DNA from: Pontibacter russatus
GTDB lineage: Bacteria; Bacteroidota; Bacteroidia; Cytophagales; Hymenobacteraceae
Length of the DNA: 64,000 nucleotides
Reading direction: 5' to 3'
Assembly (NCBI RefSeq): GCF_009931655.1
Contig: NZ_CP047984.1
Location: 3,365,001-3,429,000, forward strand
Shown: piece by piece, positions 35,417-44,226 of the stretch
How the letters are laid out: every line of letters begins with the position of its first letter
How positions within the stretch are numbered: position 1 is the first letter of the stretch
The notes under the pieces: model-generated
What the model was told of the DNA's origin: nothing
The model's database searches: none
What the model saw: only the letters and a program-made list of their open reading frames with translations
Program-made: the position numbers and the translations under genes

Positions 35417-36076
35417 ATGAGGAAGTTTTTGTTCATCTTTGTAGCAGCCTTTTTAGTGGCATCTGTTTCGCATGCTCAGAAGATTGGCTATATTGACTCA
35501 AATTTTATCCTGAGCAAGATGCCAGCCTACAACCAGGTGCAGCAGGAGATGGATAAATACGCCACGGCCTGGCAAAAGGAGATCGAGCTGCTGCAGCAGG
35601 AATCGGACAAACTGAAGCAGGACTACAGGGCCGAGGAGGTGCTGCTGACAGAGCAGATGAAGAAGAAGCGGCAGGCCGAGATAACCAAAAAGGACGCTGA
35701 GCTGCGCGATTACCAGCAGAAGGTGTTTGGCTACGAAGGCATGATGTTTAAGCGCCGGCAAGAGCTGATGCGCCCCATCCAGGACGAAGTTTTCGAAGCC
35801 ATAGAGAAAGTGTCCAAAGAGAAAGGCGTCCAGATGATGTTCGACAAGTCCGGTGACCTGGTGCTTATCTATACCAACCCGGTACACGATTACACGGAAT
35901 ATGTGCTGGAGGCGCTGGGGCTTGCTTCGGAGCGCCAGAACCAACAGGGGCAAACGCCAGCCGACAGTGCAGTGGATGATCCGGGGAACCTGCCGGATGT
36001 GGGAGCAGAAGAAGAGCAGCAGAATCAGCCTGTGCCGCAGCCTGCAAGCGGAAACGAGAAGAAGTCTAACAACTAA
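35417..36076 (+). CDS. OmpH/Skp-family periplasmic chaperone, first copy
   Basis: A 219-residue protein with a signal peptide (FLFIFVAAFLVASVSHAQ). KIGYIDSNFILSKMPAYNQV is the Skp/OmpH opening. A long charged coiled coil (about 45-130) follows, and then EAIEKVSKEKGVQMMFDKSGDLVLIYTNP, the closing body strand region. The tail after residue 180 is Gln/Pro/Glu-rich and probably disordered. It escorts unfolded outer-membrane proteins to BamA, encoded 15 bases upstream. Confidence 0.92.
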   Translation: MRKFLFIFVAAFLVASVSHAQKIGYIDSNFILSKMPAYNQVQQEMDKYATAWQKEIELLQQESDKLKQDYRAEEVLLTEQMKKKRQAEITKKDAELRDYQQKVFGYEGMMFKRRQELMRPIQDEVFEAIEKVSKEKGVQMMFDKSGDLVLIYTNPVHDYTEYVLEALGLASERQNQQGQTPADSAVDDPGNLPDVGAEEEQQNQPVPQPASGNEKKSNN

Positions 36077-36104
36077 AACTAACATATTATTAATCAACCA
36101 ACCG

Positions 36105-36710
36105 ATGATGAACAAGATTAAAACCTTAGTAGTAGCGTTCTTACTGATCAGCTTTGCGTCCTTCGCACAGAGCAACGACCAGCCGCTGAAGATTGGTTAT
36201 ACTAACGTGGAGTACATCCTGCTGCAAATGCCCGAGAGCAAGCAGATTGAGTCTGAGCTGAAGACGCACAGCACACAGCTCGAGAACCAGCTGAAGGCAA
36301 AGTACGCGGAGTACGAGACCAAACTGCAGGCTTATGAAAAAGGAGCTGCCACTATGGATAAGGTAGTGCGCGACGACAAGGAGAAAGAGTTGATGAACAT
36401 GAACAGCTCTATCCAGGAGTTCCAGCGCAGCGCCCAGACATCGCTGCAGCAGAAAGAGAAGTCGCTGGTGGACCCGGTAATCGCTAAAATCGACAAGGCC
36501 ATCAAGGAGGTGCGCGTAGAGAACGGCTATACCTACATCATCAGCAACCAGGCGCTGCTTGCCGGCCCTGAGGATGGCGACATCTCTCCGCTGGTGCTGA
36601 AGAAACTGGGAGTAGACCCTGCAAAAGCACAGGCGACTCCTGAGCCAGCCGCCTCAAAGCCAGCCGCTACAACTACTCCTGCCAAGTCTAACACCAAGAA
36701 GAAGAACTAA
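36105..36710 (+). CDS. OmpH/Skp-family periplasmic chaperone, second copy
   Basis: A 201-residue paralogue of the preceding gene, starting at tandem ATGs at 36105/36108. It has a signal peptide (TLVVAFLLISFASFAQ), KIGYTNVEYILLQMPESKQI and a coiled coil (about 50-125). The body strand region is VDPVIAKIDKAIKEVRVENGYTYIISNQ, and the tail is an Ala/Thr/Pro/Lys-rich KSNTKKKN. Two OmpH genes after bamA are typical of Bacteroidota. A rho-independent terminator follows, ending the bamA unit. Confidence 0.92.
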   Translation: MMNKIKTLVVAFLLISFASFAQSNDQPLKIGYTNVEYILLQMPESKQIESELKTHSTQLENQLKAKYAEYETKLQAYEKGAATMDKVVRDDKEKELMNMNSSIQEFQRSAQTSLQQKEKSLVDPVIAKIDKAIKEVRVENGYTYIISNQALLAGPEDGDISPLVLKKLGVDPAKAQATPEPAASKPAATTTPAKSNTKKKN

Positions 36711-36737
36711 TAACAGCTTCTTTCATATATCTCAAGG

Positions 36738-36771
36738 GAAAGCCGGTGTGTATACTTCGGCTTTCTTTTTT
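36738..36771 (+). terminator. Rho-independent terminator after the OmpH pair
   Basis: GAAAGCCG, a 12-base loop and CGGCTTTC are followed by TTTTTT. The downstream pseudouridine synthase starts 24 bases later. Confidence 0.8.
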
Positions 36772-36794
36772 GTACCCATATATAGCTCTCTGCT

Positions 36795-37829
36795 TTGGCG
36801 TATTATATAGACACGGAAGAAAACACAGAAGATTCCGACGAATTGTATGAGCACCACCGCATTGTGGTGGATAAGGGACAGGCGCTGCTGCGCCTGGATA
36901 AGTTTTTGATGGACCGGCTGCCAAACGTGACGCGCAACAAGCTGCAATGCGCCATCCGATCGGAGTCGGTGCAGGTGAACCAGAAGCCTGTGAAGGTGAG
37001 CTATAAGGTGAAGCCCCAGGACGTAATTACGATAACGTTGGCAGAACCGCCGCGCGACACGGACGTGGTGCCGCAAGACATCCCGCTGGACATCATATAT
37101 GAGGATGAGGAACTGCTGCTGGTGAACAAGGAGGCGGGCATGGTGGTACACCCAGCTTACAACAATTGGACCGGCACGCTGGTGAACGCGCTCACTTACT
37201 ATCTCCGGAACCTGCCTACCAGCCGCAATGGGGAGGGCAGGCCGGGCCTGGTACACCGCATCGACAAAGACACGTCGGGGCTGCTGGTCATCGCCAAGAC
37301 GGACTATAGCATGGCTTACCTGGCGAAGCAGTTTTTTGACCACACCATTGAGCGCACCTACTATGCCTTGGTATGGGGTGTGCCGAAGCAGGAGGAGGGC
37401 ACCATCGTGGGCCATATAGGGCGCAGCGTGAAAGACAGGAAAGTGATGGCTGTTTACTCTGATGGATCATATGGCAAGTATGCCGTTACGCATTACAGGG
37501 TGCTGCGCAGGTTTAAGTACGTGTCGCTGGTGCAGTGCAACCTGGAGACGGGCCGGACGCACCAGATACGTGCGCATATGAAGCACATCGGGCACCCGCT
37601 GTTCTCGGACGCTACGTACGGCGGCGACAAAATTCTGAGTGGTTCCCCGACTGGCACTTACAAAGCCTTTGTCGAGAATGCCCTTAAACTGATGCCAAGG
37701 CAGGCACTCCATGCCAAGTCGCTTGGATTCAAACACCCCGCCACCAGACAGCATATTCAGTTTGACTCGGAGTTGCCGGAGGACTTTGCCGCTGTACTGG
37801 CGAAATGGGAGCTATATGAAGGGCAGTAG
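36795..37829 (+). CDS. rluD: RluD-type 23S rRNA pseudouridine synthase
   Basis: A 344-residue protein. An S4 domain (about 25-85: RLDKFLMDRLPNVTRNKLQCAIRS) precedes the catalytic domain with HRIDKDTSG (154-162, catalytic Asp157), LVNKEAGMVVHP and the C-terminal LETGRTHQIRAHMKHIGHPL. It isomerises uridines in 23S rRNA helix 69 or a related site. The frame has a stop at 36783 and no ATG before residue 39, so translation must start at the TTG at 36795 or another non-ATG codon. That is unusual for this window. It lies after a terminator, with little room for its own promoter. Confidence 0.9.
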   Translation: MAYYIDTEENTEDSDELYEHHRIVVDKGQALLRLDKFLMDRLPNVTRNKLQCAIRSESVQVNQKPVKVSYKVKPQDVITITLAEPPRDTDVVPQDIPLDIIYEDEELLLVNKEAGMVVHPAYNNWTGTLVNALTYYLRNLPTSRNGEGRPGLVHRIDKDTSGLLVIAKTDYSMAYLAKQFFDHTIERTYYALVWGVPKQEEGTIVGHIGRSVKDRKVMAVYSDGSYGKYAVTHYRVLRRFKYVSLVQCNLETGRTHQIRAHMKHIGHPLFSDATYGGDKILSGSPTGTYKAFVENALKLMPRQALHAKSLGFKHPATRQHIQFDSELPEDFAAVLAKWELYEGQ

Positions 37830-38130
37830 CCTTTTATGGTGGAGCAATAGCGTATTCTGTTCTTTCTGCTGTGTATAAATAGACAGGAAGAGCATCTATA
37901 AGATTAGCCCTCGTGGGCATACTGCCTCGAAGAGGCCTATATGGCGAAGGTTGTCTTCTGATTTTTGAGATTGGTTTTGTGCCTCAGCATAACTTTGACT
38001 GGCAAACACTTCAATTTTCCCAAAATCAGTTTTATATATCATAGGGTAAAGAATCTTTCCCTCAGCAGCAGCCCGAAGCATTTGTGGGCCACTAGTTGTT
38101 CGCCTGGCCAAGCGAAGAGGATTAAGAACG
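37830..38130. other. Gap with a doubtful small minus-strand ORF
   Basis: About 300 bases between rluD and the TPR gene terminator. On the minus strand, 38081-37896 could encode about 61 residues (MLRAAAEGKILYPMIYK, then FGKIEVFASQSYAEAQNQ). The middle looks protein-like, but the C-terminus (LFEAVCPRGLIL) does not. It might be a small hypothetical protein or the remains of one. I do not recognise it. Confidence 0.25.
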
Positions 38131-38164
38131 AAAAAGCCTGCCCCATGAAGGGCAGGCTTTTTTT
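38131..38164. terminator. Bidirectional rho-independent terminator
   Basis: AAAAAGCCTGCCC, loop CATGAA and GGGCAGGCTTTTTTT. It closes the minus-strand TPR gene (stop at 38182) and would also stop transcripts from the rluD side. Confidence 0.88.
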
Positions 38165-38181
38165 ATGGTGTTCACAGCTGT

Positions 38182-39825
38182 TTATTTCTTCTTCGCTGTT
38201 TTGTTGATCTCATTCAGAGCTGCGGTGGCCTGAGGATTAGCAGGGTCAAGGTTCTTCACTTCCTGCCAGTACTTCACGGCATTGTCCCTTTCTCCTTTCA
38301 GGTAGTAGTAGTAGCCGAGGTAAGAGTTAGCCTCAATCAGGTCCTGCTTATACTTTTCCTTATCCTCACCCACTACCTTAATGAACTCCTCGTAGTGTGG
38401 CTTAGCCAGTCCCTCTGTGGTTTCAGGGTCCTGGTTTGCCTGAGCGCGTGCTCTCCAGAGATAGCCATATGGGTAAGTCGGGTTTGCCTCGGTTACATTG
38501 GCGTATGTCTCGTCAGCCTTTTTGAAGAACTCATTGGCTGCCTGAGCGTCGCCTGCCGCCGCTTTCTCCTCACCGGCCATCATATAGATGTTACCCATAT
38601 AGTAGTAGTCAGCGTTGGTTGGCTCCACATTCTCACGCTTGCGCTCATACACCGCAATGGCCTTGTCGTACTGCTGGTCCTGTGCGTATGCGTTGGCCAG
38701 TTCAGCATATAGCTCCACATTTTCCGGGTGCATCTGCAAGGCCTTCTCCAGGTTCTCGATGGCTTTGGCTGGCTGATTGTTCTTCATCAGTATGCGGCCA
38801 TAGTATTCGTAGTCCTCAGCAATCAGCTTGCTTGGGTCTACTTTCTGCATATATGACTCCATAGCCTGCATCGCCTTGTCCGGCTGGCCTAACTCCAGGT
38901 AGGAGTAAGCCCTCAGACGGTTCATCACCGTGTTGTCGGGCTCTTTCTGCAGCACTTCCTCTGCCACTTGCAGGGTCTTGTCGTAGTTCTTGGTCAGGAA
39001 CAGGAAGGATGCGTACTTCGCCTTGGTTTCAGGGGTGTCTTCCGCCATATCCACAAACTTCTGGAACGTAGACAATGCCTTGTCATACTGGCCGGCAAAG
39101 TAATAGAGTTCGCCAAGGTCGCTGTAGGCAGGGGCGAAGTTAGGGTCAATCTCTATCGCTTTGTTGAAAGCCTGCTCTGCTTCGTTGTAGTTACGCGAGC
39201 TGGTATATAGCTGGCCTCTCTTGTAGTAGGCAAGCGGGTTCTGGTCGTTTAGCTGGATGGCCCTGTCGTAGCTCGACATGGCCTCGCCGCCTTTCTTCAG
39301 CTTCAGGTAAGCATCGCCCAGAATGATGTTGGCCAGGGCGTTTTTGTTATCCCGCTCCAGCGACTGCTTCAGGTAATCAACTCCTTTGTTTATCTGTGCC
39401 TCTGTGGCGTTAGGTGCGCTCACATAAGCCTCGCCTATCATAGCAAGCACAAACGGGTCTTTTTTACCCCTGCCGTTCAGGGCCTCGCTAAAGTTCTGCT
39501 CTGCTTTGGCGTTGTCGCCCTGCATCAGGGCAAGTTTTCCGAGCCCGACATAGTTGATATAGGAGCGCTTATTCTGAGCTATCCCCTGGTTAAAGTAGTA
39601 AGCGGCTGAGTCGGGTTTGTCCGTGCGCAGGTAAATATCGCCTAAAGCGAAGTAAGCGTTGTCAGCGTCCTTGCTGCCAAGCTGCCCCTTGTAGATGGAT
39701 TTAGCTTCCTCGTAACGCTCCAGGTCTACTGCTCTTCTGCCAGCGTCTCCTCCTGTTTGAGCGAAAGCTGCTGTGGCAGGGAAGGCAGCCGCCATAAGGG
39801 CAATATACTTCCATTTATTTGTCAT
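38182..39825 (-). CDS. Tetratricopeptide-repeat protein, exported
   Basis: A 547-residue protein with a signal peptide (YIALMAAAFPATAAFAQ) and about a dozen TPR units from residue 35 to 540, for example ALANIILGDAYLKLKKGGEA, PLAYYKRGQLYTSSRNYNEA and APAYSDLGELYYFAGQYDKA. The C-terminus is lysine-rich. TPRs are protein-binding scaffolds, here likely periplasmic. It is the last gene of the ExbB-ExbD-TonB-PstS-like run on the minus strand, an order I believe is common in Cytophagales, and it may assist that energy-transducing complex. Confidence 0.88.
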   Translation of the reverse strand: MTNKWKYIALMAAAFPATAAFAQTGGDAGRRAVDLERYEEAKSIYKGQLGSKDADNAYFALGDIYLRTDKPDSAAYYFNQGIAQNKRSYINYVGLGKLALMQGDNAKAEQNFSEALNGRGKKDPFVLAMIGEAYVSAPNATEAQINKGVDYLKQSLERDNKNALANIILGDAYLKLKKGGEAMSSYDRAIQLNDQNPLAYYKRGQLYTSSRNYNEAEQAFNKAIEIDPNFAPAYSDLGELYYFAGQYDKALSTFQKFVDMAEDTPETKAKYASFLFLTKNYDKTLQVAEEVLQKEPDNTVMNRLRAYSYLELGQPDKAMQAMESYMQKVDPSKLIAEDYEYYGRILMKNNQPAKAIENLEKALQMHPENVELYAELANAYAQDQQYDKAIAVYERKRENVEPTNADYYYMGNIYMMAGEEKAAAGDAQAANEFFKKADETYANVTEANPTYPYGYLWRARAQANQDPETTEGLAKPHYEEFIKVVGEDKEKYKQDLIEANSYLGYYYYLKGERDNAVKYWQEVKNLDPANPQATAALNEINKTAKKK

Positions 39826-39879
39826 CAGTATTTACGTTTAGTTGTTTAAATTTAGTTTCTAAGCGCCCTGCGCCTGCTC

Positions 39880-40818
39880 TTAATTACCCAAGCCGATAAC
39901 CCGCACCGGCATTGTGGCAGGCACCAGGCCTGACTTCAGGAAGATGCGCTGTCCCTGATCTCCTCCAATAAAGGAGGCAAATCCTGTGCCAAGTCCCGCG
40001 CGGCCCTCTGTGCTGATAACATACAGGAAGCGGCGCAGCGGGTAAACACCCTGGGCGATATAGGCCTGATACGGTTGGTAAAAGCTTTCTGTCGTTTGCG
40101 GGTTTGATTCCTGGCTGATGCCTAGCACGTTTATCTTGTTCAGGAAGCTTATGGCCGTGGAATCATCAAGGTCGCTGATCCAGTTAACACCAATTACGCC
40201 CATTGCGTTCTCATTCTCAGCTACATAGTCTATAAGTGCCTTGTGCGAGTTGGCTGCAAATGTGTTTTCAGGAAGCTTCTGGTTTGCTGTCAGAGAATCT
40301 CGTACGTAACGCGCGGTGCTTGAGTTGTTGTTATCGAACACTATTGTGATATCTCCCAGGCCAGAGTTTTCGTCCAGCCCTTTCCAACTGGTGATTTCCC
40401 CGTTGAAGATGCCCCGCACCTCCTCCATTGTCAGCAGCGTGTCCGGGTTATTGGGGTTCGTGATGAGCGCCACCGCATCTATGGCTATTTTTGTGGTGCG
40501 CGGGATGAGCTTCTTCTGTTTGAACGATGCCTCCTCAGCGGGAGTCAGTTCGCGCGACAGGATAATCACCCGGGTGCTGTCGTTCAGGAAATCTTTCAGC
40601 ACCTCGCCTTCTGATTTATAATCAGCCTCTATATCGGCTCTGTCATATATGGATTCAAACGTGTCCACCATCGACGCCATAATAGGCTGGAACGATTCGT
40701 CGATGCTGATGTTTGTGCTGCCCGAGGTAGGGGTGCTCAGTGGCGTTTCCGTATTATTGCAGGCAATTATCCCCATGAGTCCTGCGGCCAGGGCTATCCT
40801 GCTGAGTTTATTCTTCAT
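39880..40818 (-). CDS. PstS-like substrate-binding lipoprotein
   Basis: A 312-residue lipoprotein with lipobox GIIAC (Cys20). The fold is of the PBP (phosphate-binding PstS-like) type: FQPIMASMVDTFE, YKSEGEVLKDFLND, LSRELTPAE, IAIDAVALITNPNNP, TMEEVRGIFNGEITSWKGL and GVIGVNW. No pst transporter genes are nearby, and the genes next to it are TonB-system genes. It may bind phosphate or another anion, or serve an unrelated function in the complex. It overlaps the small membrane-protein gene by 11 bases. Confidence 0.85.
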   Translation of the reverse strand: MKNKLSRIALAAGLMGIIACNNTETPLSTPTSGSTNISIDESFQPIMASMVDTFESIYDRADIEADYKSEGEVLKDFLNDSTRVIILSRELTPAEEASFKQKKLIPRTTKIAIDAVALITNPNNPDTLLTMEEVRGIFNGEITSWKGLDENSGLGDITIVFDNNNSSTARYVRDSLTANQKLPENTFAANSHKALIDYVAENENAMGVIGVNWISDLDDSTAISFLNKINVLGISQESNPQTTESFYQPYQAYIAQGVYPLRRFLYVISTEGRAGLGTGFASFIGGDQGQRIFLKSGLVPATMPVRVIGLGN

Positions 40819-41101
40819 AGTTGTTACTCTCCTCTCTGTTGCGTTTGTTTCGCTGGTAGGCTCTTATAAACCGTACCACGCCATATAATACCAGAACTCC
40901 TCCAATGGCATAACGCATCTCACTGCTGATGCTGAGCCGGAGCTTGTCCGCCGCAAACATAATAAAAATACCCAGCGCCACATATACCAGGGTCATGGTC
41001 AGCGTGAAGATACGCGCGACTTTTCGGAAAAGGCTAAGTGAATCAGGTTCTTCTCTCTTTGGTCTGAGCATTATTAGATGGCTACGGGAGTTTCTATTCA
41101 T
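40808..41101 (-). CDS. Small two-helix membrane protein
   Basis: A 97-residue protein with two hydrophobic segments (about 32-50 and 63-81) between charged ends; an internal ATG at 41071 would remove ten residues. No named family recognised. Its end overlaps the PstS-like gene by 11 bases, so the two are coupled, and the broken tonB lies upstream. Likely an inner-membrane accessory of the same locus. Confidence 0.7.
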   Translation of the reverse strand: MNRNSRSHLIMLRPKREEPDSLSLFRKVARIFTLTMTLVYVALGIFIMFAADKLRLSISSEMRYAIGGVLVLYGVVRFIRAYQRNKRNREESNNYEE

Positions 41102-41194
41102 TAACTCTTAAAAATAAGCCAATTGAATATAAAAAGAAAGCAGAAGCTAACAAAACTGGTTTGCCGCCCCTGCCTTCGCATCTGCTTCTATGGT

Positions 41195-42031
41195 TTACTT
41201 CAGGCTAAACCTGATGGGTATGGTATAGCGCACCGGTACCGCCCTGCCGTTCTGCCTGCCGGGCTGCCATGCAGGCATGTTGTTGATGACACGCAAAGCC
41301 TCTTCGTCTGTGCCATATCCCAGGCCTTTTACTACCTGAGCTTTGGTGATGGCCCCATCTGGTGCTACTACGAAGGTAACAACTACGGTTCCCTCTATAC
41401 CTGCCCGCTGTGCCGCCTGTGGGTAGCGCATATTTTGGCCCAGGTATCTGAACAGGGCGTCGTCGCCGCCGGTAAACTCGGGCATCACCTCTGCATGGAT
41501 GAACTCGGTGGGTGCTGCCGGATCACCGGTCCCAGTACCCAATCCTGGAGCAGGGGCTTCGTCTGGCCCAACTGAGGGGAATTCGGGTATTTCTCCGTCT
41601 AATGCGTTCCGGCCTATATGCACCTTGCTCAGTTCGCTCTGGTCCGGCATTGTCTTAGTTGCTGCTTTGGTGTTTTCCTTCACCACTTTCGGCTTTACGA
41701 ACTCCTCTGTCTTTTCCTGCTTCACTGGCTCTACTGCGGGGGCTGCTTCCGCTTTCACCTCATCCGGTAATTTAGGGAGGTTCGGAATTTCAATCACAAT
41801 AGGGCCTGTGATGTCCAGCACCGGCTATACATATTTCTTCTGCTCTGCAAAAAAGACACTCTTTACTAATGGGCCGACGAGCGCTCCAGAAAAAAGAGCT
41901 GTTGCTAAAATGGCGGCAAGCGTCATATGCCTGCTGTAGTTCCTTCGCAACGCATAGGCGCCATACGCCTGATTGCGGCCTTTAAAAACAATGTTGTTAA
42001 AGGTGTTGCTTAAGTAATAGCTCTTTTCCAT
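41195..42031 (-). pseudogene. TonB-family energy transducer interrupted by an in-frame TAG
   Basis: Two ORFs in the same frame are separated by a single stop. Residues 1-68 (42031-41828) carry the start conserved in the intact neighbour, NIVFKGRNQAYGAYALRR, plus the membrane anchor. A TAG at 41827-41825 follows KKYV. The frame then continues CCG-GTG-CTG as PVLDITGPIVIEIP into a complete periplasmic linker and TonB C-terminal domain (YPQAAQRAGIEGTVVVTFVV, PAWQPGRQNGRAVPVRYTIP). Without the stop the protein would be 278 residues, close to the 275 of the neighbour. A GTG two codons later could restart translation, but that product lacks the anchor. It is either a nonsense pseudogene, a readthrough gene or a sequencing error. 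Confidence 0.8.
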
Positions 42032-42163
42032 GGGCTGTCGGTTTAAGTTTTACATTTGCTTTTAGGTCTTTTAATATATGATAATAAGATTATATTTATT
42101 AGTTCTGATAACATACGTTTTCTATATATAAAAGGTATGCATGCTGAGTATTTTAATAGGAAA

Positions 42164-42198
42164 CAAAAAATCCCGGCCAACACATGACCGGGATTTTC
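42164..42198 (-). terminator. Rho-independent terminator after the intact tonB
   Basis: On the minus strand AAATCCCGG and CCGGGATTT flank a short loop and are followed by a T-run (AAAAAA on the plus strand, 42164-42169). It separates the exbB-exbD-exbD-tonB unit from the broken tonB, 27 bases after the tonB stop. Confidence 0.8.
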
Positions 42199-42224
42199 TG
42201 TTGTATTATGCCTTCTTCAGGCCA

Positions 42225-43052
42225 TTATTTGATCGTATAGCGCACCGGAAGCGTGTAGCGTACAGGTACGGCCCTGCCATTCTGCTTTCCTGGCGTCCAT
42301 TTTGGCATGGACTTCACAACGCGCACAGCTTCCTCGTCGGTTCCGCCTCCCAGGCTTTTTATCACCTGAATTTCAGAAATCTCGCCTGTCTTGCTCACTA
42401 CGAAAGACAGCACCACGATACCTTCGATGCCGGCACGCTGCGCGGCGGCAGGGTAGCGGATGTTCTTGCCCAGGTACTTCATCATTTCTGACTCGCCACC
42501 AGGGAAAGTTGGCATTTGCTCCACATAGGTGTAAGGCTTCTCCTCCACCACTTCTGCTACCACATCGCTTGTTCCGTCGATGTCTCCGAGATCAGGTGGC
42601 GCGTTTTTGTCCCCTTCTACGGTTTCAATACCTGCGTCAATCTCCTCAAGCACCTCCACATCCGGAATCTCTTCCTCTTCCACAACTTCGTTGTCACGCT
42701 TTACTACCGGTGGCGTGTACTTTACGGTAGCACGCACGGGTGGCGGTGGTGGCGGAAGATCTGGTGGCGGCGGCGGCGGCGGTGGCGGTGTCGCCTCGTC
42801 CAGTGGCGGTGGTGGTGCCAGTTCTACTTCTGTTATAACGCGCTCAGTCACTGCTGCCTCTTCCTCGCCTCCGATCATCTTCGATATCAGTGGGATACTG
42901 ATGAACAAAAAGAATAAAATGGTGGCGATGATAGCGGCTTTCGTGATATGGCTATTATACAGCTTGCGAAGTACGTAGGCACCGTACGCCTTGTTTCGTC
43001 CTTCAAAGACGATATCGTCAAGCGATGCTTTCGTTGCTAAGTTACTGTCCAT
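42225..43052 (-). CDS. tonB: TonB energy transducer
   Basis: A 275-residue protein: cytosolic start with DIVFEGRNKAYGAYVLRK, membrane anchor about 37-57, a long Pro-rich linker with poly-Pro runs (about 79-107) and acidic stretches, and a C-terminal TonB_C domain (YVEQMPTFPGGESEMMKYL, AAQRAGIEGIVVLSFVV, MPKWTPGKQNGRAVPVRY). It transmits proton-motive energy from ExbB/ExbD to outer-membrane transporters such as SusC. The gene starts 3 bases after the second exbD. The poly-Gly ORFs on the opposite strand mirror the Pro-rich linker. Confidence 0.95.
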   Translation of the reverse strand: MDSNLATKASLDDIVFEGRNKAYGAYVLRKLYNSHITKAAIIATILFFLFISIPLISKMIGGEEEAAVTERVITEVELAPPPPLDEATPPPPPPPPPDLPPPPPPVRATVKYTPPVVKRDNEVVEEEEIPDVEVLEEIDAGIETVEGDKNAPPDLGDIDGTSDVVAEVVEEKPYTYVEQMPTFPGGESEMMKYLGKNIRYPAAAQRAGIEGIVVLSFVVSKTGEISEIQVIKSLGGGTDEEAVRVVKSMPKWTPGKQNGRAVPVRYTLPVRYTIK

Positions 43053-43055
43053 ATC

Positions 43056-43580
43056 CTATTGTCCTAATTGTTGTTGCTCTAATAATTTTTCGTCTGCTTC
43101 GCCAAAATCCACGAGGGCATACTTCTTGGTGTCTGTAATCTTTATCTCGTCCAGGATGTCTACCATGTTCTTGTAACGGGAGGTTTCCATAGGCTTGATC
43201 ATAACAGTCATCATATCATTGCTTTTGACCTCAGGCGACAACAGCACCTTTCTGATACCATTAGCCGAATAATCCGTCTCTACTACCTCCGGGTTGTCAG
43301 CGGCGAGCCCGAAGTAATAATACAGGTTATCGTCCTCCCCCAGCAGAATGGTCATGGCATTACTTGCTTTCAACTCAATCTGCTCAGTTTCATCTTTAGG
43401 ATCCACGGGCATGTTGATTTCCATGGTCTGCGGCTTGTTGAACGTCGTGGTAAGCATGAAGAACGTGATCAGAAGGGCGGCAAGGTCTACCAGTGGTGTC
43501 ATGTCTACTTTGGTAGACGACTTTTTGGCGCGTTTTTTACCGCCTTTACCGGAGTCGCCTTTTTCTTGTATTTCTGCCAT
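43056..43580 (-). CDS. exbD: ExbD-family biopolymer transport protein
   Basis: A 174-residue protein. A Lys-rich cytosolic start (KGGKKRAKKSSTK) precedes VDMTPLVDLAALLITFFML, the single membrane helix with the conserved functional Asp of ExbD/TolR. A periplasmic domain follows. It forms the proton-driven stator with ExbB. Second of two exbD genes; 3 bases before tonB. Confidence 0.93.
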   Translation of the reverse strand: MAEIQEKGDSGKGGKKRAKKSSTKVDMTPLVDLAALLITFFMLTTTFNKPQTMEINMPVDPKDETEQIELKASNAMTILLGEDDNLYYYFGLAADNPEVVETDYSANGIRKVLLSPEVKSNDMMTVMIKPMETSRYKNMVDILDEIKITDTKKYALVDFGEADEKLLEQQQLGQ

Positions 43581-43602
43581 TGTCTTTTCTCCTATCTGTT
43601 AA

Positions 43603-44205
43603 TTAGCTGCCCGGCATTGCTTCCATGTCGGTCACCAGGTTAAACCTGTTTACTTTCTTGTCCTGCAGGATGTCGATCACGCGCTGAACCGTTGCAAAAT
43701 TGGCATCATTGTCTCCTTTGATGGCAATAACAACCTTCGGGTTTGTGAGACGTGTCTGGAGCACCCAATCACCAAGCTCATTCTGAGTTGAGTCGATGGG
43801 AATACCAGGCTGTCGCACTTCATCACGGGCACTGGACTGCATGGCCAGGAACGACTTTAGCTGACTTACCGGCATGCCGAAGTTGTTCAACAGGGAGAAT
43901 GTTCTTTTTTCCTCTGCTGTAAAACCGACCCCGTACTTGCCCGCTATCTTCTCGAGTAATGCTTCCTTTGTATGCTGCCCGTCCACTCCGAAAAACACTC
44001 GGTCTTCTTTGTCAACCGTAATTGTAATTACGTTTGTATCAGGGAGTTTGATTACTGACACTGAGGAAGGTGTGTCTACCACAACGGCCTCCTCCTGTCT
44101 GGCTGTCGCAGTCAGCATAAAGAAAGTCACCAGCAAGAAGAATAAGTCCACCATTGGCGTCATGTCCAACGAGGGTTTCGTCCTTTTTACTTTAACTTTA
44201 GGCAT
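43603..44205 (-). CDS. exbD: ExbD-family biopolymer transport protein
   Basis: A 200-residue protein. The short basic N-terminus (MPKVKVKRTKPS) leads to LDMTPMVDLFFLLVTFFML with the conserved Asp in the membrane helix. The periplasmic part ends in NPKVVIAIKGDNDANFATVQRVIDILQ, typical of ExbD. A pair of different ExbDs per ExbB is usual in Bacteroidota. It lies 21 bases after exbB. Confidence 0.93.
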   Translation of the reverse strand: MPKVKVKRTKPSLDMTPMVDLFFLLVTFFMLTATARQEEAVVVDTPSSVSVIKLPDTNVITITVDKEDRVFFGVDGQHTKEALLEKIAGKYGVGFTAEEKRTFSLLNNFGMPVSQLKSFLAMQSSARDEVRQPGIPIDSTQNELGDWVLQTRLTNPKVVIAIKGDNDANFATVQRVIDILQDKKVNRFNLVTDMEAMPGS

Positions 44206-44226
44206 TTTCTTTTGTTATACGGTGAA

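Noticed and set aside
42580-42978. Glycine-rich plus-strand ORF resembling a structural protein
   Set aside because: The poly-Gly runs are the complement of the Pro-rich linker of TonB on the minus strand.
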